From: Streptomyces agglomeratus
GTDB taxonomy: Bacteria; Actinomycetota; Actinomycetes; Streptomycetales; Streptomycetaceae
Assembly: GCF_001746415.1 (NCBI RefSeq)
Contig: NZ_MEHJ01000002.1
Location: 620,001 to 684,000, forward strand
DNA: 64,000 nucleotides
Direction: 5' to 3'
How positions within the stretch are numbered: position 1 is the first letter of the stretch; each line of letters begins with the position of its first letter. The position numbers were made by a program, and so were the translations under genes. The notes under the pieces are model-generated. The model worked only from the letters and a program-made list of their open reading frames with translations. It was not told the DNA's origin and did no database searches. This document shows positions 43,455 through 54,400 of the stretch, one piece after another.

Positions 43455-43690
43455 GTGATGCCGGCCATGGATCAGCCGGAGAGCGGCGGCGATTTCGACG
43501 ACGGTGACGACGGTGACGAAGCGGACTGTGCCGGCGAAGAAGTCGGCCATCCAGGGCAGTTTCTCGGCGAGCTTGCCCCCTGGGCTAGGTGGACTTCATC
43601 GCGTCGGCCATCGCGAACATGGCGGCGAGCACAGCATGCACGATCCGCAGGAAGACGTGCAACGGGCGGGATCCTTTGGGGCGATGAGAA
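43455..43690 (-). pseudogene. DoxX-like membrane protein remnant
   Basis: Reverse strand reads LHVFLRIVHAVLAAMFAMAD, an in-frame stop, and after a frame change KLAEKLPWMADFFAGTVRFV, TVVTVVEIAAALRLI. This matches the first two transmembrane segments and the linking loop of DoxX-family proteins. A stop, a frameshift and the missing C-terminal half make it non-functional. The surroundings (43180-43454 and 43691-44173) show nothing else. Confidence 0.5.
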
Positions 43691-44173
43691 GGCGATCAGG
43701 GGCCCCGATGCCGTGCCCGCGCGCTGACCGGCCGAGGCGTGCCGCTGGGTGCCTGGCGAACCCTGTGAGTGGAAGGGCAGTCCGTTGACCGCCGTGCTTT
43801 CGTCACTTGTTGCCCTTGGCCGCCGTACGCGCCCGCGCCTCGCCGTGGGCCGGTTCGGCATAGCAGCGGAGCGGGGGCGGCGCGAGGTGCGTGAGGGGTT
43901 GCTTTCTTCACCTGTCCAGGAGGGCCCGACCGGGGTGATCCAGGAGTTTCGCCCCCCCCTCGCGCCTCGTCGGTTACCCATCGCGGTGTCCGGCGGAGGT
44001 GACAGGGCGATCAGGACGATTACGCGCATCTGTGCACTCGTCTGCCTCACCACTGCTCAGGTGAGGCCCATGACGGCTTGACGGCTGAGGCACGCGACCC
44101 CAGCACCAACTGGCGGCCGGTCCTGGTGCGGACGGTGAGGAGGATCGGCGTGGCCGCTGTGGGAGGACAGCGG

Positions 44174-44560
44174 CTAGGTCTGCGTCAGTACGGCAGCGGC
44201 GAACAGCGTGACGAGCACGCAGAAGACGCTGAATGGGACGTGCCAGCGCGGGAGGTTGTAGTTTTCCCGTGTCACTCCCTGGTTGAGTTCGTGGGCCCAC
44301 GTGGTGAACAGATTGCGGCTTGGGAACAACCCGACCGTCAGGCCGATGAGGGAGAATGCGTACGCGGCGATCATGGCAGCCAGTGTGAATCCCCTGAGCT
44401 GGCCGATCGCGATCATGCCGATGCCGCATCCGGTGATGATGAACGGATACACGATCCGGAACTTCGGGCGGGGGATCCACTTCGCCATGGCGGTGCAGTG
44501 GATCACGGTGGCTGCTGCGGCCATCAGCCACAGCAAGCCGGTGGCAACGGACGCGAGCAT
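44174..44560 (-). CDS. small polytopic membrane protein
   Basis: 128 residues with four predicted hydrophobic segments: VATGLLWLMAAAATVIHCTA, IVYPFIITGCGIGMIAIGQL, LAAMIAAYAFSLIGLTVGLF and WHVPFSVFCVLVTLFAAAVL. Loops are short and basic. No family recognised. It follows the terminator at 44591-44620, so it has its own promoter. Confidence 0.65.
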   Translation of the reverse strand: MLASVATGLLWLMAAAATVIHCTAMAKWIPRPKFRIVYPFIITGCGIGMIAIGQLRGFTLAAMIAAYAFSLIGLTVGLFPSRNLFTTWAHELNQGVTRENYNLPRWHVPFSVFCVLVTLFAAAVLTQT

Positions 44561-44590
44561 GGGGGTGAGGTCCTTTTCCCTGAGAACGGT

Positions 44591-44620
44591 GCAGGGGCTG
44601 GTGACGACACCAGCCCCTGC
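44591..44620 (-). terminator. strong hairpin terminator
   Basis: GCAGGGGCTGGTG and its perfect complement (13-bp stem) with loop ACGA, between the minus-strand genes ending at 44642 and starting at 44560. Confidence 0.7.
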
Positions 44621-44641
44621 TGGTCAGCTTATGTGACGGTC

Positions 44642-44950
44642 CTATCCGAACACTGAGCCCAGCGTCCCGGTGATCGGGGACACGAGATCGTGGCCGAACT
44701 GCCCGATCTTCGTGGCCCCCGGGGCCATCACGTCGTCACCGACGTTGGTGATCGCTCCGATCACTTGGACGGGGCCGAACGTGACCAGCCCCAACACGGC
44801 TCCTCCGGCTGAGGAGGCGAACTCACCGCTGGAGAACCCGTACTCAAGGATCGAGGCGAGGCCGGGTGCGGCAGAGATGACGGTGCGGCCGAATGGCCCG
44901 CACAGCGCCCGGCCCGCGCCCCGGTGTTGAGGGGCGCGGGCCGGGATCAC
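44642..44950 (-). CDS. hypothetical small hydrophobic protein, start unresolved
   Basis: Open frame of 102 codons at most. The end is well-behaved (FGPVQVIGAITNVGDDVMAP, KIGQFGHDLVSPITGTLGSV) and followed by a strong terminator, which supports a real gene. The first codons overlap the terminator hairpin of the large upstream gene (44908-44945), so the true start is probably downstream; a GTG after GGAGGA would give about 51 residues. Gly/Ala/Val-rich, possibly membrane-associated. Confidence 0.4.
   Translation of the reverse strand: MIPARAPQHRGAGRALCGPFGRTVISAAPGLASILEYGFSSGEFASSAGGAVLGLVTFGPVQVIGAITNVGDDVMAPGATKIGQFGHDLVSPITGTLGSVFG
44908..44945 (-). terminator. hairpin terminator of the FG-GAP protein gene
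   Basis: A 15-bp perfect stem (CCCGGCCCGCGCCCC) with an 8-base loop starts 13 bases past the stop at 44958. Confidence 0.7.
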
Positions 44951-44957
44951 TGGTGGG

Positions 44958-47900
44958 TCAGCCTATGGATTGATATCCGAGGAATGCTTCGGAGGCGGTA
45001 GTGAGCGTGGTGTGTCCGGCGGCTGTGTAGTCGCCGAAGAAGCGGATCCGGCCCGAGCTGGGGGTTGTGGCCCACAGGTCGAACTTGCCGTTGCTGTTCG
45101 CGTCGGGGGCCGCGGTGAACATGGGCACGCTGGCTGCGCTCCAGTTGTAGCTGCCGCTCAGCGGGGTCCGGTCGTTGAGGTTGATGTCGTAGCCGCCCTC
45201 TGTCTCTCCGCCATGGAACACGTAGAGGCTGGCGACGTCGGGGCGGTCGTAGCGGACGACGAGGTCGACGCGACCGTCGCCGTTGTAGTCACCGGGGGCG
45301 GCGAGAGTGGCCTCGTTGACGGTGGAGATGCCGCCGGCGATCGGATCGTCCGGTCCTGCCAGCAGGACCGGGTCGCGGTCGCTGTCGAGCCGGTGGTCGA
45401 GGTTGCCGTAATAGAGCCAGATGAACTTGCCGTCGTTGACCAAAAGGTCAGGATGGCCCTCGACGTCCTGGGTCCCGTCGCCATCGACGTCCATGCCGCC
45501 GTCGACGTCACCGATGGCGAGGATCTGCTTCACTCCGTCCTTCCAGTGGTTGTTCGCCGAGTCGTAGACGGTGAGCTCTTGCCGGTCGAACTCCGTGCAG
45601 TCGGTGCACGCGAATCCCCATCCGCTGTTGGGATGCATCCACAGCCGGCTGGTACCGAGAGCAGGGTCCTTGCGCAGGGCGACGAGGTCTTCGTAGGCGT
45701 CGTTGTTCCAGTCACCGCGGTGGGTGATCTTGTCACCGCTCCAGATCGCGCCGCTTGCGGTGTCGGCCGCCTGGGCCACGGTTCCGTCACCCGCTCCGTA
45801 GAAGCGGCGCAGGGTGCCGTCCTTGTCGATGGCCCACAGGTCGGCGTTGCCGTCTCCGTTGAGGTCTCCGGCCTTGTCCCGGGTCTTGGGGCCGTTGGCG
45901 TAGAAGACGTAGACGGCCGTGTCGGAGGCGTTGTTGGCCTTGTCGTAGCTCTTGACGTACACCTGGTTGGAGCCCGTGGCGGTCGGGGTGAGCTTGACCG
46001 AAGTGGACCAGCCCGCCGTGGGAGGTGTCGCGGTGCGGCGTGTGCCGTCCCAGTCGGTCCAGTACTCGTACCGCACGACATCGGACACTCCGCCGCTGGA
46101 CAGGACGAAGGTGCCTTCGGTGCGCACGCTGCCGGTGATGACGGGCCAGCCTTCATCGCCGTCCGGGAACTGGCTGGATGTCACACCGGGCGGGTTGCTG
46201 GGGCGGTTCGGGTCGTAGACGAACCGGCATCCGGGCGAGCCTTCGGTGGGCGTCCAGTCGGAGTAGAGCGACCCGTCGTTGGTTTGCGCCTTCCAGGAGA
46301 AGTTGCCGCTGGCTGTCTTGATGTGCGGGCTCAGTTCCGCCTTCGTGACCTTGAGCCGGGCCACTGTCCCGGAGGTGACCGAGACGGTCTTGTCGATGAC
46401 GACTCCGCTGGCGTGGTGGCCGGTGGGCCACAGGTGGAACTTGACCTTTACGGTTCCGCCGTCCTTGTCGCTGCCCTTGGCGGTCAGCGAGATGTCGGTG
46501 TTGCCGATCAGGCCGTAGGGGGCGACATCGCCGCATCCCTTGGCATTCCTGGTACTCGGGCTGGTGTCCAGCCCACTGGGTGCTGCCGGCCGGGTGTTGT
46601 AGGTGGTGGACAGCACCGCCGAATGCGCGTCAAACTTCTTCCAGGCGTAGACGTCCGTCTCGTTGGTGGCCTTCAACGCCAGCGTCAGAGTGGCCCATGT
46701 CCCGGCCTGGGACTCCTTGGCGGCGCGGGTGGTGTCGAAGGCGAGGTTGCCGGCGGGGCAGCTGCTGCTCCAGCCCTTCGAGTCGTTGACAGTGTCCAGC
46801 GTTTCCTTCTTAGCCGGCTGGTCGTTCCACGTGTGACTGGACTTGAGGTATTCGGTGTGCCACAGCTCGATGCTGCGGGAGTCGCAGGACCAGGACCAGG
46901 TGTTCTTGATCCGGAACCGGGAGGAGCTGATGACCCGGTTCTTGTCCTGCAGGTTCTTGGTGTTCATACGGAAGTACGAGCGAGCCAGCCCGTCGGTGTA
47001 GTTCTCGTACCCGGCTCGCGCGGTGCTGGTGCCGCCGCTGAAGCCGGCCCCGTTGAAGAAGGTCGAGTCTGGATGCTTCTTGTAGGCGATGCTCCAGGAG
47101 TGACGTGAGCCATCGACGGACGGGTCGATGTAGACGGGGTACCGGGTGTTCTTGCCGGTCAACAGCTCTGCGTCGGGAGTGAGCGCGAGACTCTTCTCGC
47201 CGAGCTCTACATCCATGGCGGCGTCACGGGCTCCGAAGCCGGGCTCGAACTCGTCGGTGGCCGGAGGACCCGCCGGAGTCGTGGTGGCAAAGGAACGGGC
47301 CAGCGGCTGGGCAGCCGGTTTACTGCTGTCCCACATCCGTGGAGTGGGGGCGGTGAAGACTTCCTGTCCGGCGGGGTTGCGGGCCCGGACGTTGCCGTGC
47401 TCGTCGGCTGTGACCTCCAGCCCCTTGGTGTCGAGGTCGAAGTTGAGCTCGGCGAGCTCCGGGTTCTTCGCGGCCTCGGCGGTCTTGACAACCAGCACCT
47501 GGTTGTAGCCGCCGCTGTGCACCTTGAGCTTGAGATCGACTCCGTCCAGTACCTCTGCGTAGGTGACGGTGTCGTTGTCCACGGTGGGTTTCGGCAGGGT
47601 GCCGGGCCAGCCGACGGACATCGAGCGGCCGTCGCGCGTGACGGTGGCGAGCGCCCCGGTGCCACCGCCGGAGAACCGCACCCCGATCTCTGTGGCTTTG
47701 GGCGAGAGAGTGCCGTCGTCGTTCGTCACCAGGGCGGTGTCGATGTCGACCAGCTTGTTGTCCTTGCGGACCCACTGAGGTGCAGCGTAGGTGTCTTCGG
47801 TGAAGCCGCCGTCGGGGTTGGCGAACGTCTGCGAGGCCTCGGTGCGCTGGGAAAGTACTTCGACCGGCTGGCCCGTGTCTGCTGCTTCCGCGAGAGCTGT

Positions 47901-48077
47901 CGCCTCGTCTGAAGTGTTCTCCTGCCGCACGAGTGGTGCTGCGGGGGCTTCTTCCGCGGAAGCGGGCAGCGCGACGGTCAGGGGGGCCGCCAGGGCGAGC
48001 GACAGTGTCACGCCTACCCATCTGCGATGTCGGCGGGCAGCGCCCGAAGAATTTCGGTGCATTTCTTTCATTGCCAT
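44958..48077 (-). CDS. large secreted FG-GAP/VCBS-repeat protein
   Basis: 1039 residues with a signal peptide (RRWVGVTLSLALAAPLTVAL, cleavage near ASA). The N-terminal 330 residues are a region also found in front of Streptomyces Rhs-type proteins (FANPDGGFTEDTYAAPQWVR, PVYIDPSVDGSRHSW). Residues of about 350-480 look like a DNRLRE beta domain (ARSYFRMNTKNLQDKNRVIS, SIELWHTEYLKSSHTWND). Fibronectin/Ig-like strands follow, and at least three calcium-binding FG-GAP repeats (DLNGDGNADLWAIDKDG, PGDYNGDGRVDLVVRYD). No catalytic site. It is divergent from the Rhs gene and may work with it at the cell surface. Confidence 0.8.
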   Translation of the reverse strand: MAMKEMHRNSSGAARRHRRWVGVTLSLALAAPLTVALPASAEEAPAAPLVRQENTSDEATALAEAADTGQPVEVLSQRTEASQTFANPDGGFTEDTYAAPQWVRKDNKLVDIDTALVTNDDGTLSPKATEIGVRFSGGGTGALATVTRDGRSMSVGWPGTLPKPTVDNDTVTYAEVLDGVDLKLKVHSGGYNQVLVVKTAEAAKNPELAELNFDLDTKGLEVTADEHGNVRARNPAGQEVFTAPTPRMWDSSKPAAQPLARSFATTTPAGPPATDEFEPGFGARDAAMDVELGEKSLALTPDAELLTGKNTRYPVYIDPSVDGSRHSWSIAYKKHPDSTFFNGAGFSGGTSTARAGYENYTDGLARSYFRMNTKNLQDKNRVISSSRFRIKNTWSWSCDSRSIELWHTEYLKSSHTWNDQPAKKETLDTVNDSKGWSSSCPAGNLAFDTTRAAKESQAGTWATLTLALKATNETDVYAWKKFDAHSAVLSTTYNTRPAAPSGLDTSPSTRNAKGCGDVAPYGLIGNTDISLTAKGSDKDGGTVKVKFHLWPTGHHASGVVIDKTVSVTSGTVARLKVTKAELSPHIKTASGNFSWKAQTNDGSLYSDWTPTEGSPGCRFVYDPNRPSNPPGVTSSQFPDGDEGWPVITGSVRTEGTFVLSSGGVSDVVRYEYWTDWDGTRRTATPPTAGWSTSVKLTPTATGSNQVYVKSYDKANNASDTAVYVFYANGPKTRDKAGDLNGDGNADLWAIDKDGTLRRFYGAGDGTVAQAADTASGAIWSGDKITHRGDWNNDAYEDLVALRKDPALGTSRLWMHPNSGWGFACTDCTEFDRQELTVYDSANNHWKDGVKQILAIGDVDGGMDVDGDGTQDVEGHPDLLVNDGKFIWLYYGNLDHRLDSDRDPVLLAGPDDPIAGGISTVNEATLAAPGDYNGDGRVDLVVRYDRPDVASLYVFHGGETEGGYDINLNDRTPLSGSYNWSAASVPMFTAAPDANSNGKFDLWATTPSSGRIRFFGDYTAAGHTTLTTASEAFLGYQSIG

Positions 48078-48442
48078 CCCTTTTCGTTTCCTCCATCAAA
48101 TCACTTCTGCGACTGAGGGTAAGGCGCGCGGGATGAGATTGATGGTTGTACAAGAAAACTAATCTCCCGAAAAGTCCGTAACCTGCATTTCTGGAGTGGC
48201 TGAACTGTTTGCCCAAACTGCATCATGTTTGTACGCATACAGCTTGGGCGTCTTGGGGCCTCTCCAGTCGTCGGGTGCGGATTTCCTGGGGTGTCAAAAC
48301 GGGCAACTTGCCTACTAAACGGCCACGCTGATGCACCGTCATAACAACTCAATAAAAACGTCAGTAGCCCGATCGAAGTGATCCATTTCGGTGTTACCTT
48401 TACCGTTACTTTTGTTAATCTGCATTTCCTGTGGGGGGAATA
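48078..48442. promoter_or_regulatory. AT-rich divergent promoter region
   Basis: 365 bases between the two large secreted-protein genes are much richer in A and T than the rest, especially 48330-48430, where GTTACCTTTACCGTTACTTT contains two TTAC-type direct repeats and is followed by TTGTTAAT. The Rhs GTG has GGGGGG six bases upstream. Both genes start here, so shared regulation is likely. Confidence 0.5.
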
Positions 48443-51400
48443 GTGTTCAGTTTGCATACTGCGACGCCCCGCCGTCGTCGACATTCGGTCGGCAGACGTG
48501 CGCGCGCTATCGCCTTGATGCTCGTGGCCTATCTAGTAGCCAGCCTGCTGGGCGGCCCGGTGGCTGTCGCAGCGGAACTGGAGCTGCGCAAGCTCGCGAA
48601 ACCGGACCCGGTGCCGGTCTCCAAGGTCAAGGGCAAGGGCCTCAATAAACCGGATGAGACGGCCCGGAACCGCTTCAGGCCTGACGAGAAGGCGCGATGG
48701 CCCTCTCCCGGCGCAGTGACAGCCGACGTCTCGGGCGCGGGCAAAAGGGCGAAAACGCTGAAGGCCGGTTCGCTACCTGTGACCCTCAAGGCCCCGAAGG
48801 GGGCCGGGCGCAGTGCCCCTGTGGCCGGACAGGTGCAGGTGCAGGTGCTGAACCGGTCCGCGGCCACAGCGGCCGGTGTCGACGGTGTGCTCATCGCAGT
48901 TGAGGGCCACGGCGGCAAGAACACTGCAGTACGCGTCCCGATGAAGCTGGACTACTCGGGGTTCGCCGGCCTGTACGGCGGCGACTGGGCCTCGCGGCTG
49001 ACGCTCCGTGAGCTACCGGCCTGCGCGCTGACCACCCCAGGCAAGAAGAGCTGCGGCCCGGGCAAGACGATAAAGGCGGTCAACAACACCGAAGACGGCA
49101 CGCTGACGGCCGACGTGCCGGTCACGGTCACGAAGTCCGGCCCGGCAGAGACCGGAAAGCCAGTGCAGCCAGCACCGCCCATGGCCCGCTCCGCCACTGG
49201 CGCCGTCGCATCCCCTGATGCCACCCTGTTTGCCGTCAGTGCCGCCAACTCCGGCGCGACCGGCGACTTCGGCGTCACCTCCCTGTCTCCGTCGAGCAAG
49301 TGGGAGGCGGGCGGCTCCTCCGGCGGCTTCTCCTGGTCCTACGACATCGACACGCCCGGCGTCCCCGGCGGCGTGGAGCCCAGCGTGGGCCTGTCCTACT
49401 CCTCCCAAGCGGTGGACGGACGCACAGCAGCCACCAACAACCAGGCCAACTGGATCGGTGACGGCTGGTCCATGTCGCCCGGCTCCATCGAGCGGCGCTA
49501 CACCTCCTGCGAAACCGACAAAGCAGACGGCAACAACCCGTCGCACAAGGTCGGCGACCAGTGCTGGAAGAAGGACAACGCCACCTTGTCGCTGGGCGGT
49601 TCCTCCAGCGAACTCGTCAAGGACGACACCACAGGCGAGTGGCGCAAGAAGGCCGACGACGGCACGAAGATCGCACAGTTGAAGAGTTCCACCCGCGCCA
49701 ACGGCGACGCCGACGGCGAATACTGGCGTGTCACCGCCCCGGACGGAACCCGCTACTACTTCGGCTACAACCGACTGCCCGGCTGGGCCGAGGGCAAGCC
49801 CGAAACCAACTCCGCCTGGACAGTACCGGTCTACGGCAACCACTCCGGCGAGCCGTGCAACGCCACCACCTTCACTGATTCCTGGTGCCAGCAGGGCTGG
49901 CGATGGAACCTCGACTACGTCGTGGACCCGCACAGCAACGCCATGGCCTACTACTGGGACAAGGAGTCCAACCACTACCAGCGCAACATCGACTCCTCGT
50001 ACAAGGGCACACTCACCAACTACACACGCGGCGGCTACCTCAAGCGCATCGAGTACGGGTTGCGCTCGAACACCATGTACGCGGCCAAGGCCGCGGCCAA
50101 GGTCGACTTCACCACCGCCGAGCGGTGCCTGCCCACCAGCACCTTCGACTGCGCGGCCGACAAATTCACCTCAGCCAACGCCAACAAGTGGCCAGACGTC
50201 CCCTTCGACCAGGTCTGCGCCGCGGGCTCCGCCTGCGAGGGCAACTCCTCGCCGTCGTTCTTCACCCGCAAGCGGCTGACCGCTATCACGACCTCCGTGC
50301 TGGACAGCGACGTGTACAAGAAGGCCGACACCTGGGCGCTGAAGCACTCCTTCCCCTCCACCGGAGACGGCACCGACCCGCCGCTGTGGCTGGCCGCCAT
50401 CGGCCGTACCGGGCACACTGCCGGCACCTCCGTGACGCTGCCCGAGGTCGTCCTGTACGGCCAGCAGCTGCCCAACCGCGTCGAGGGCGCCGTCGACACG
50501 ATCCCGGCCTACAACCGCTACCGCGTCTACGCAGTCAAGAACGAGACCGGCAGCACCCTGGGCGTCACCTATTCCACACCTGACTGCACGGCGAGCAGCC
50601 TGCCCGCCCCGGCGACGAACACCAAACGCTGCTACCCAGTGATCTGGTCACCACCGGACGCCCCGGCGGCCAACTTCGAGCCGTACCAGGACTGGTTCCA
50701 CACCTATGTGGCCACTCAGATCCTCGAGTCCGACAACACCGCCGGCGCACCGGTCAAGCGGACCGACTACACCTACCTGGGCGGACTGGCCTGGGCCAAG
50801 AATGACGACGAGTTCACCAAGGCCAAGCACCGGACCTACGGTGATACACGGGGTTACGGGCGTGTCCAGACACGCACCGGCGACCCAGCCGAAGGCACAC
50901 AGGCACTGAGCGAGACCCGCTACTTCCGCGGAATCACCGGCGCACAAGTCGCCGACAGCGAGGGCAACGAGGTCGCAGACCACGAGGCATACGCCGGCCT
51001 GACGCGGGAGACGGCCACCTACAACGGCTCGGGCGGAGCTCTCATCTCCGCCACCAGCTCCACTCCCTGGCGCTCGACCGCGACCGCCTCCCACGCCCGC
51101 AGCGCCGACAATCTGCCGACCGTGCACGCCTACCTCACCGGCGTGAAGAAGGAACAGACCCGCACCGCCGTCACGGGTGGAACGCTCCGCCGCACCGAAT
51201 CGGTGCGCGAGTTCGACTCCTACGGCCACACCGTCTCCGTCTCCCATTCCGGAGATACCGCCAAGAGCGGCGACGAGCAGTGCACCACCACTTCGTACGC
51301 CCGCAACACAGCAACGAACATGACCCTGGTGGCTGAGAACAAGACGGTCGCCACGGCCTGTGACACCACGGCAAGCCTGCCCGTCGACCTGGTGGCAACA

Positions 51401-54400
51401 GAACGCTACTACTACGACGGATCCACCACACTCGGCGCTGCTCCCACCAAGGGCGACGAGACCAGGCGTGACGAGCAGGACGGCGCTGGAACTGGCTTCC
51501 TGACCGTGAACAAGGCCACCTACGACGCCTACGGGCGCCAGACCGGGGCAACCGACGCGGCCGGCGCCCCGTCCACCGTCGCCTACACCCCGGCCACCGG
51601 CCAGATACCGACACAGACGATCAACACCAACGCACTCGGCCACGCCACGACGACGACCACAGACCCGGCGCGTGGACTGACCACATCCGCCGTCGACGCC
51701 AATGGAAAGCGGACCGACGCCGAATACGACGCCCTCGGCCGCGTCATCAAGGTCTGGTCTCCCGGCTGGGCAAAAGCCACCTACCCCAGCCTCCCCACGA
51801 CCCAGTACTCCTACAGCCTCTCCCAGACCACGCCGAACGTGGTGACCACCAAGGCGCTCAACCACAACGGCGAGTACCTGACCTCGTATACCTTCTTCGA
51901 CGGCCTGCTCCGTCCGCGGCAGACCCAAAGCGCGGCTGTCGGTGCCGAGGGACGCGTAGTTACCGAGACGCGATATGACACCCGCGGACTAGCCTGGAAA
52001 ACATACGGCGCCTACTACGCGACCGGGGCACCCACCACCACCCTGGTCGCCGGTGACGACACCAAGGTCCCGGCCGGCACCGAGACGCAGTACGACGGTG
52101 CCATGCGCCCCGTCACCCAAATTTCGCTGAAGTACGGCGACGAGACCAAGCGCACCACCACCGTCCACGGCGGCGACCGCACGACCCTCATCCCCCCCAA
52201 GGGCGGTACCGCAGCGACGACGATCACCGACGCGCTGGGTCGCAAGACCGAGACGCGCGCCTACACCAACAGCGCGCGCACCGAGTTCCAGGCGACGACC
52301 TACGCCTACAACAAGCACGGCAAGCTGGCGAAGCTGACCGACCCGGCGGGCACCGCCTGGACCTGGACCTACGACGCCCGTGGCCGTCAAATCAAGGCGG
52401 ACGACCCGGACAAGGGTCCCGGCACCACGACGTACGACGACGCAGACCGCCCGGTGAAGACCACCGACGTCCGGGGCACCGAACTCATCACGTCCTACGA
52501 CGTACTCGGCCGCGTGGAAGAGCTCAAGGAAGGCACGGTGCGTCGCGCTTCCTGGACCTATGACACCGTCGCCAAGGGCCAGCCGGCCGCAGACACCCGC
52601 TACATCGGCGATCAGCCCTACACGACGAAGATCGACGGCTATAACGACCGCTACCAGCCGACCTCGTCGACCATTACGATCCCGGCCTCCGAGGAGGGAC
52701 TGGCGGGCACCTACACCTGGTCGTACGGCTACAACCAGTACACCGGCGCGGAGGAATGGCTGAAGCAACCAGCAATAGGGGCTCTCCCCTCCGAGCGGGT
52801 CACCACCAATTTCAACAACTCCGACCTCCCTGTCTCGACCACGGCCGGTGGCGTACCCCTGGTCGGCAACGTCAACTACGACGTATTCGCCCGGCCGGTC
52901 CGCGTCGAGCTCGGCGCCTTCGGCCACAAGGTGTACGACACTCGGGCCTGGGACGAGCACACGGGAAGCCTAAACCGGCGCACCCTCGACGGCGATGAGG
53001 CCCTGCGGATCGAAGATACCCGCTACTCGTACGACGCAGCGGGCAACACCACCCGGATCTCTGCCACCTCTGGCCAGGACGCCGCCGCCTCAACTGACAC
53101 ACAATGCTTCGCCATCGACGCCCTGCGCCGCATGACGGAGGCATGGACCACCAAGAGCGCTGCTGACGACTGCACCACAGGACCGTCGACCGCGACGGCA
53201 GGCGGGCCGGACGCCTACTGGCACTCGTACGAGTACGACGTGGCAGGCAACCGCGCCAAGGAGACCCAGCACGCGGTCGCTACCGGCTTCTCCGACATCA
53301 CCCGCACGTACACCGCGGGAAAGAGCGGAGAGGCCAACCCGCACGCTCTGCACTCGGTTTCCACGACCGGCGGCCCTGACAACGGGAAGACGGAAAAGTT
53401 CACCTATGACGAGGCCGGTAACACCACCAGTCGCAACGGCGGGGCCCGTGACCAGGAACTAATCTGGGACGCAGAGGGCCAACTCGCCAAGATCACAGAA
53501 GGCGGGAAGTCCACCGAGTACGTCTACGATCCGGATGGCAACCGGCTCCTGGCCCGCAATGCGGACAGCACAACCACGGCGTACCTACCGGGCGGCAACG
53601 AACTGAAGGTCACGGCAGCAGGCGCGAAGAGCGCCACCCGCTACTACGACCACGCTGGCGAGACAGTCGCGGTACGCACCACCTCGGGCATCAGCTTCCT
53701 CTTTAGCGATCACCAGGGCACAGGCCTGACCGCCGTCGGATTCGCTGCCGGCCAGCTCATCACCCGCCGCAAGCAACTTCCCTTCGGCAAGAGCCGCTCC
53801 AGCACAGGCTCCAATTGGCCGGGTGACCGTGGTTTCGTCGGCGGTATGACCGACCCGACGGGCCTGACCCATCTTGGGGCCCGCGAGTACGACCCACAAC
53901 TGGGCCGCTTCATGTCCGTGGACCCGCTTCTGCTGACCGACGACCCGAGCCAGCACAACCCGTACGTCTACGGCAACAACAACGCCGCCACCTTCGCCGA
54001 CCCCACTGGCGAGGCGTACGAGGAATGCGTCAGCGGCCAGTACAACTGCACCTACGGGCCCGGCGGCACTGGCGATATCAAAGAGATCGAGTTCGGCAAG
54101 AACTACGAAAAGGTCACCAAGTCCGTCGGTGGCACCATCTCCCCCAACCACACAATCCAGCAGAACACCGGCTACAGGCACGTCTACACCAAGGGCAGCG
54201 GCGTCACAGGCCCGACAGCTGCTCAGCGAGCACGATCAGCTGAGATCGAACGCCAGAGAAGGCTCGTCAGGCTGCGCAAAGCCGCTGAAGCGCAGCATGC
54301 TGCCAATCAACAAGAGCGCGGTTTCTGGGATGAACTATTCGGATTCGGGCCGCCTCCGCCGATCAAGTTCGTAGCTGCCGAGCCGAAGATAGGCATTGTT

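Noticed and set aside
44970..47108. 712-codon plus-strand frame inside the FG-GAP gene
   Set aside because: Long antisense frames are common opposite Streptomyces genes; the product is Val/Gly/Ala-rich with no motif, whereas the other strand encodes signal peptide and repeats.
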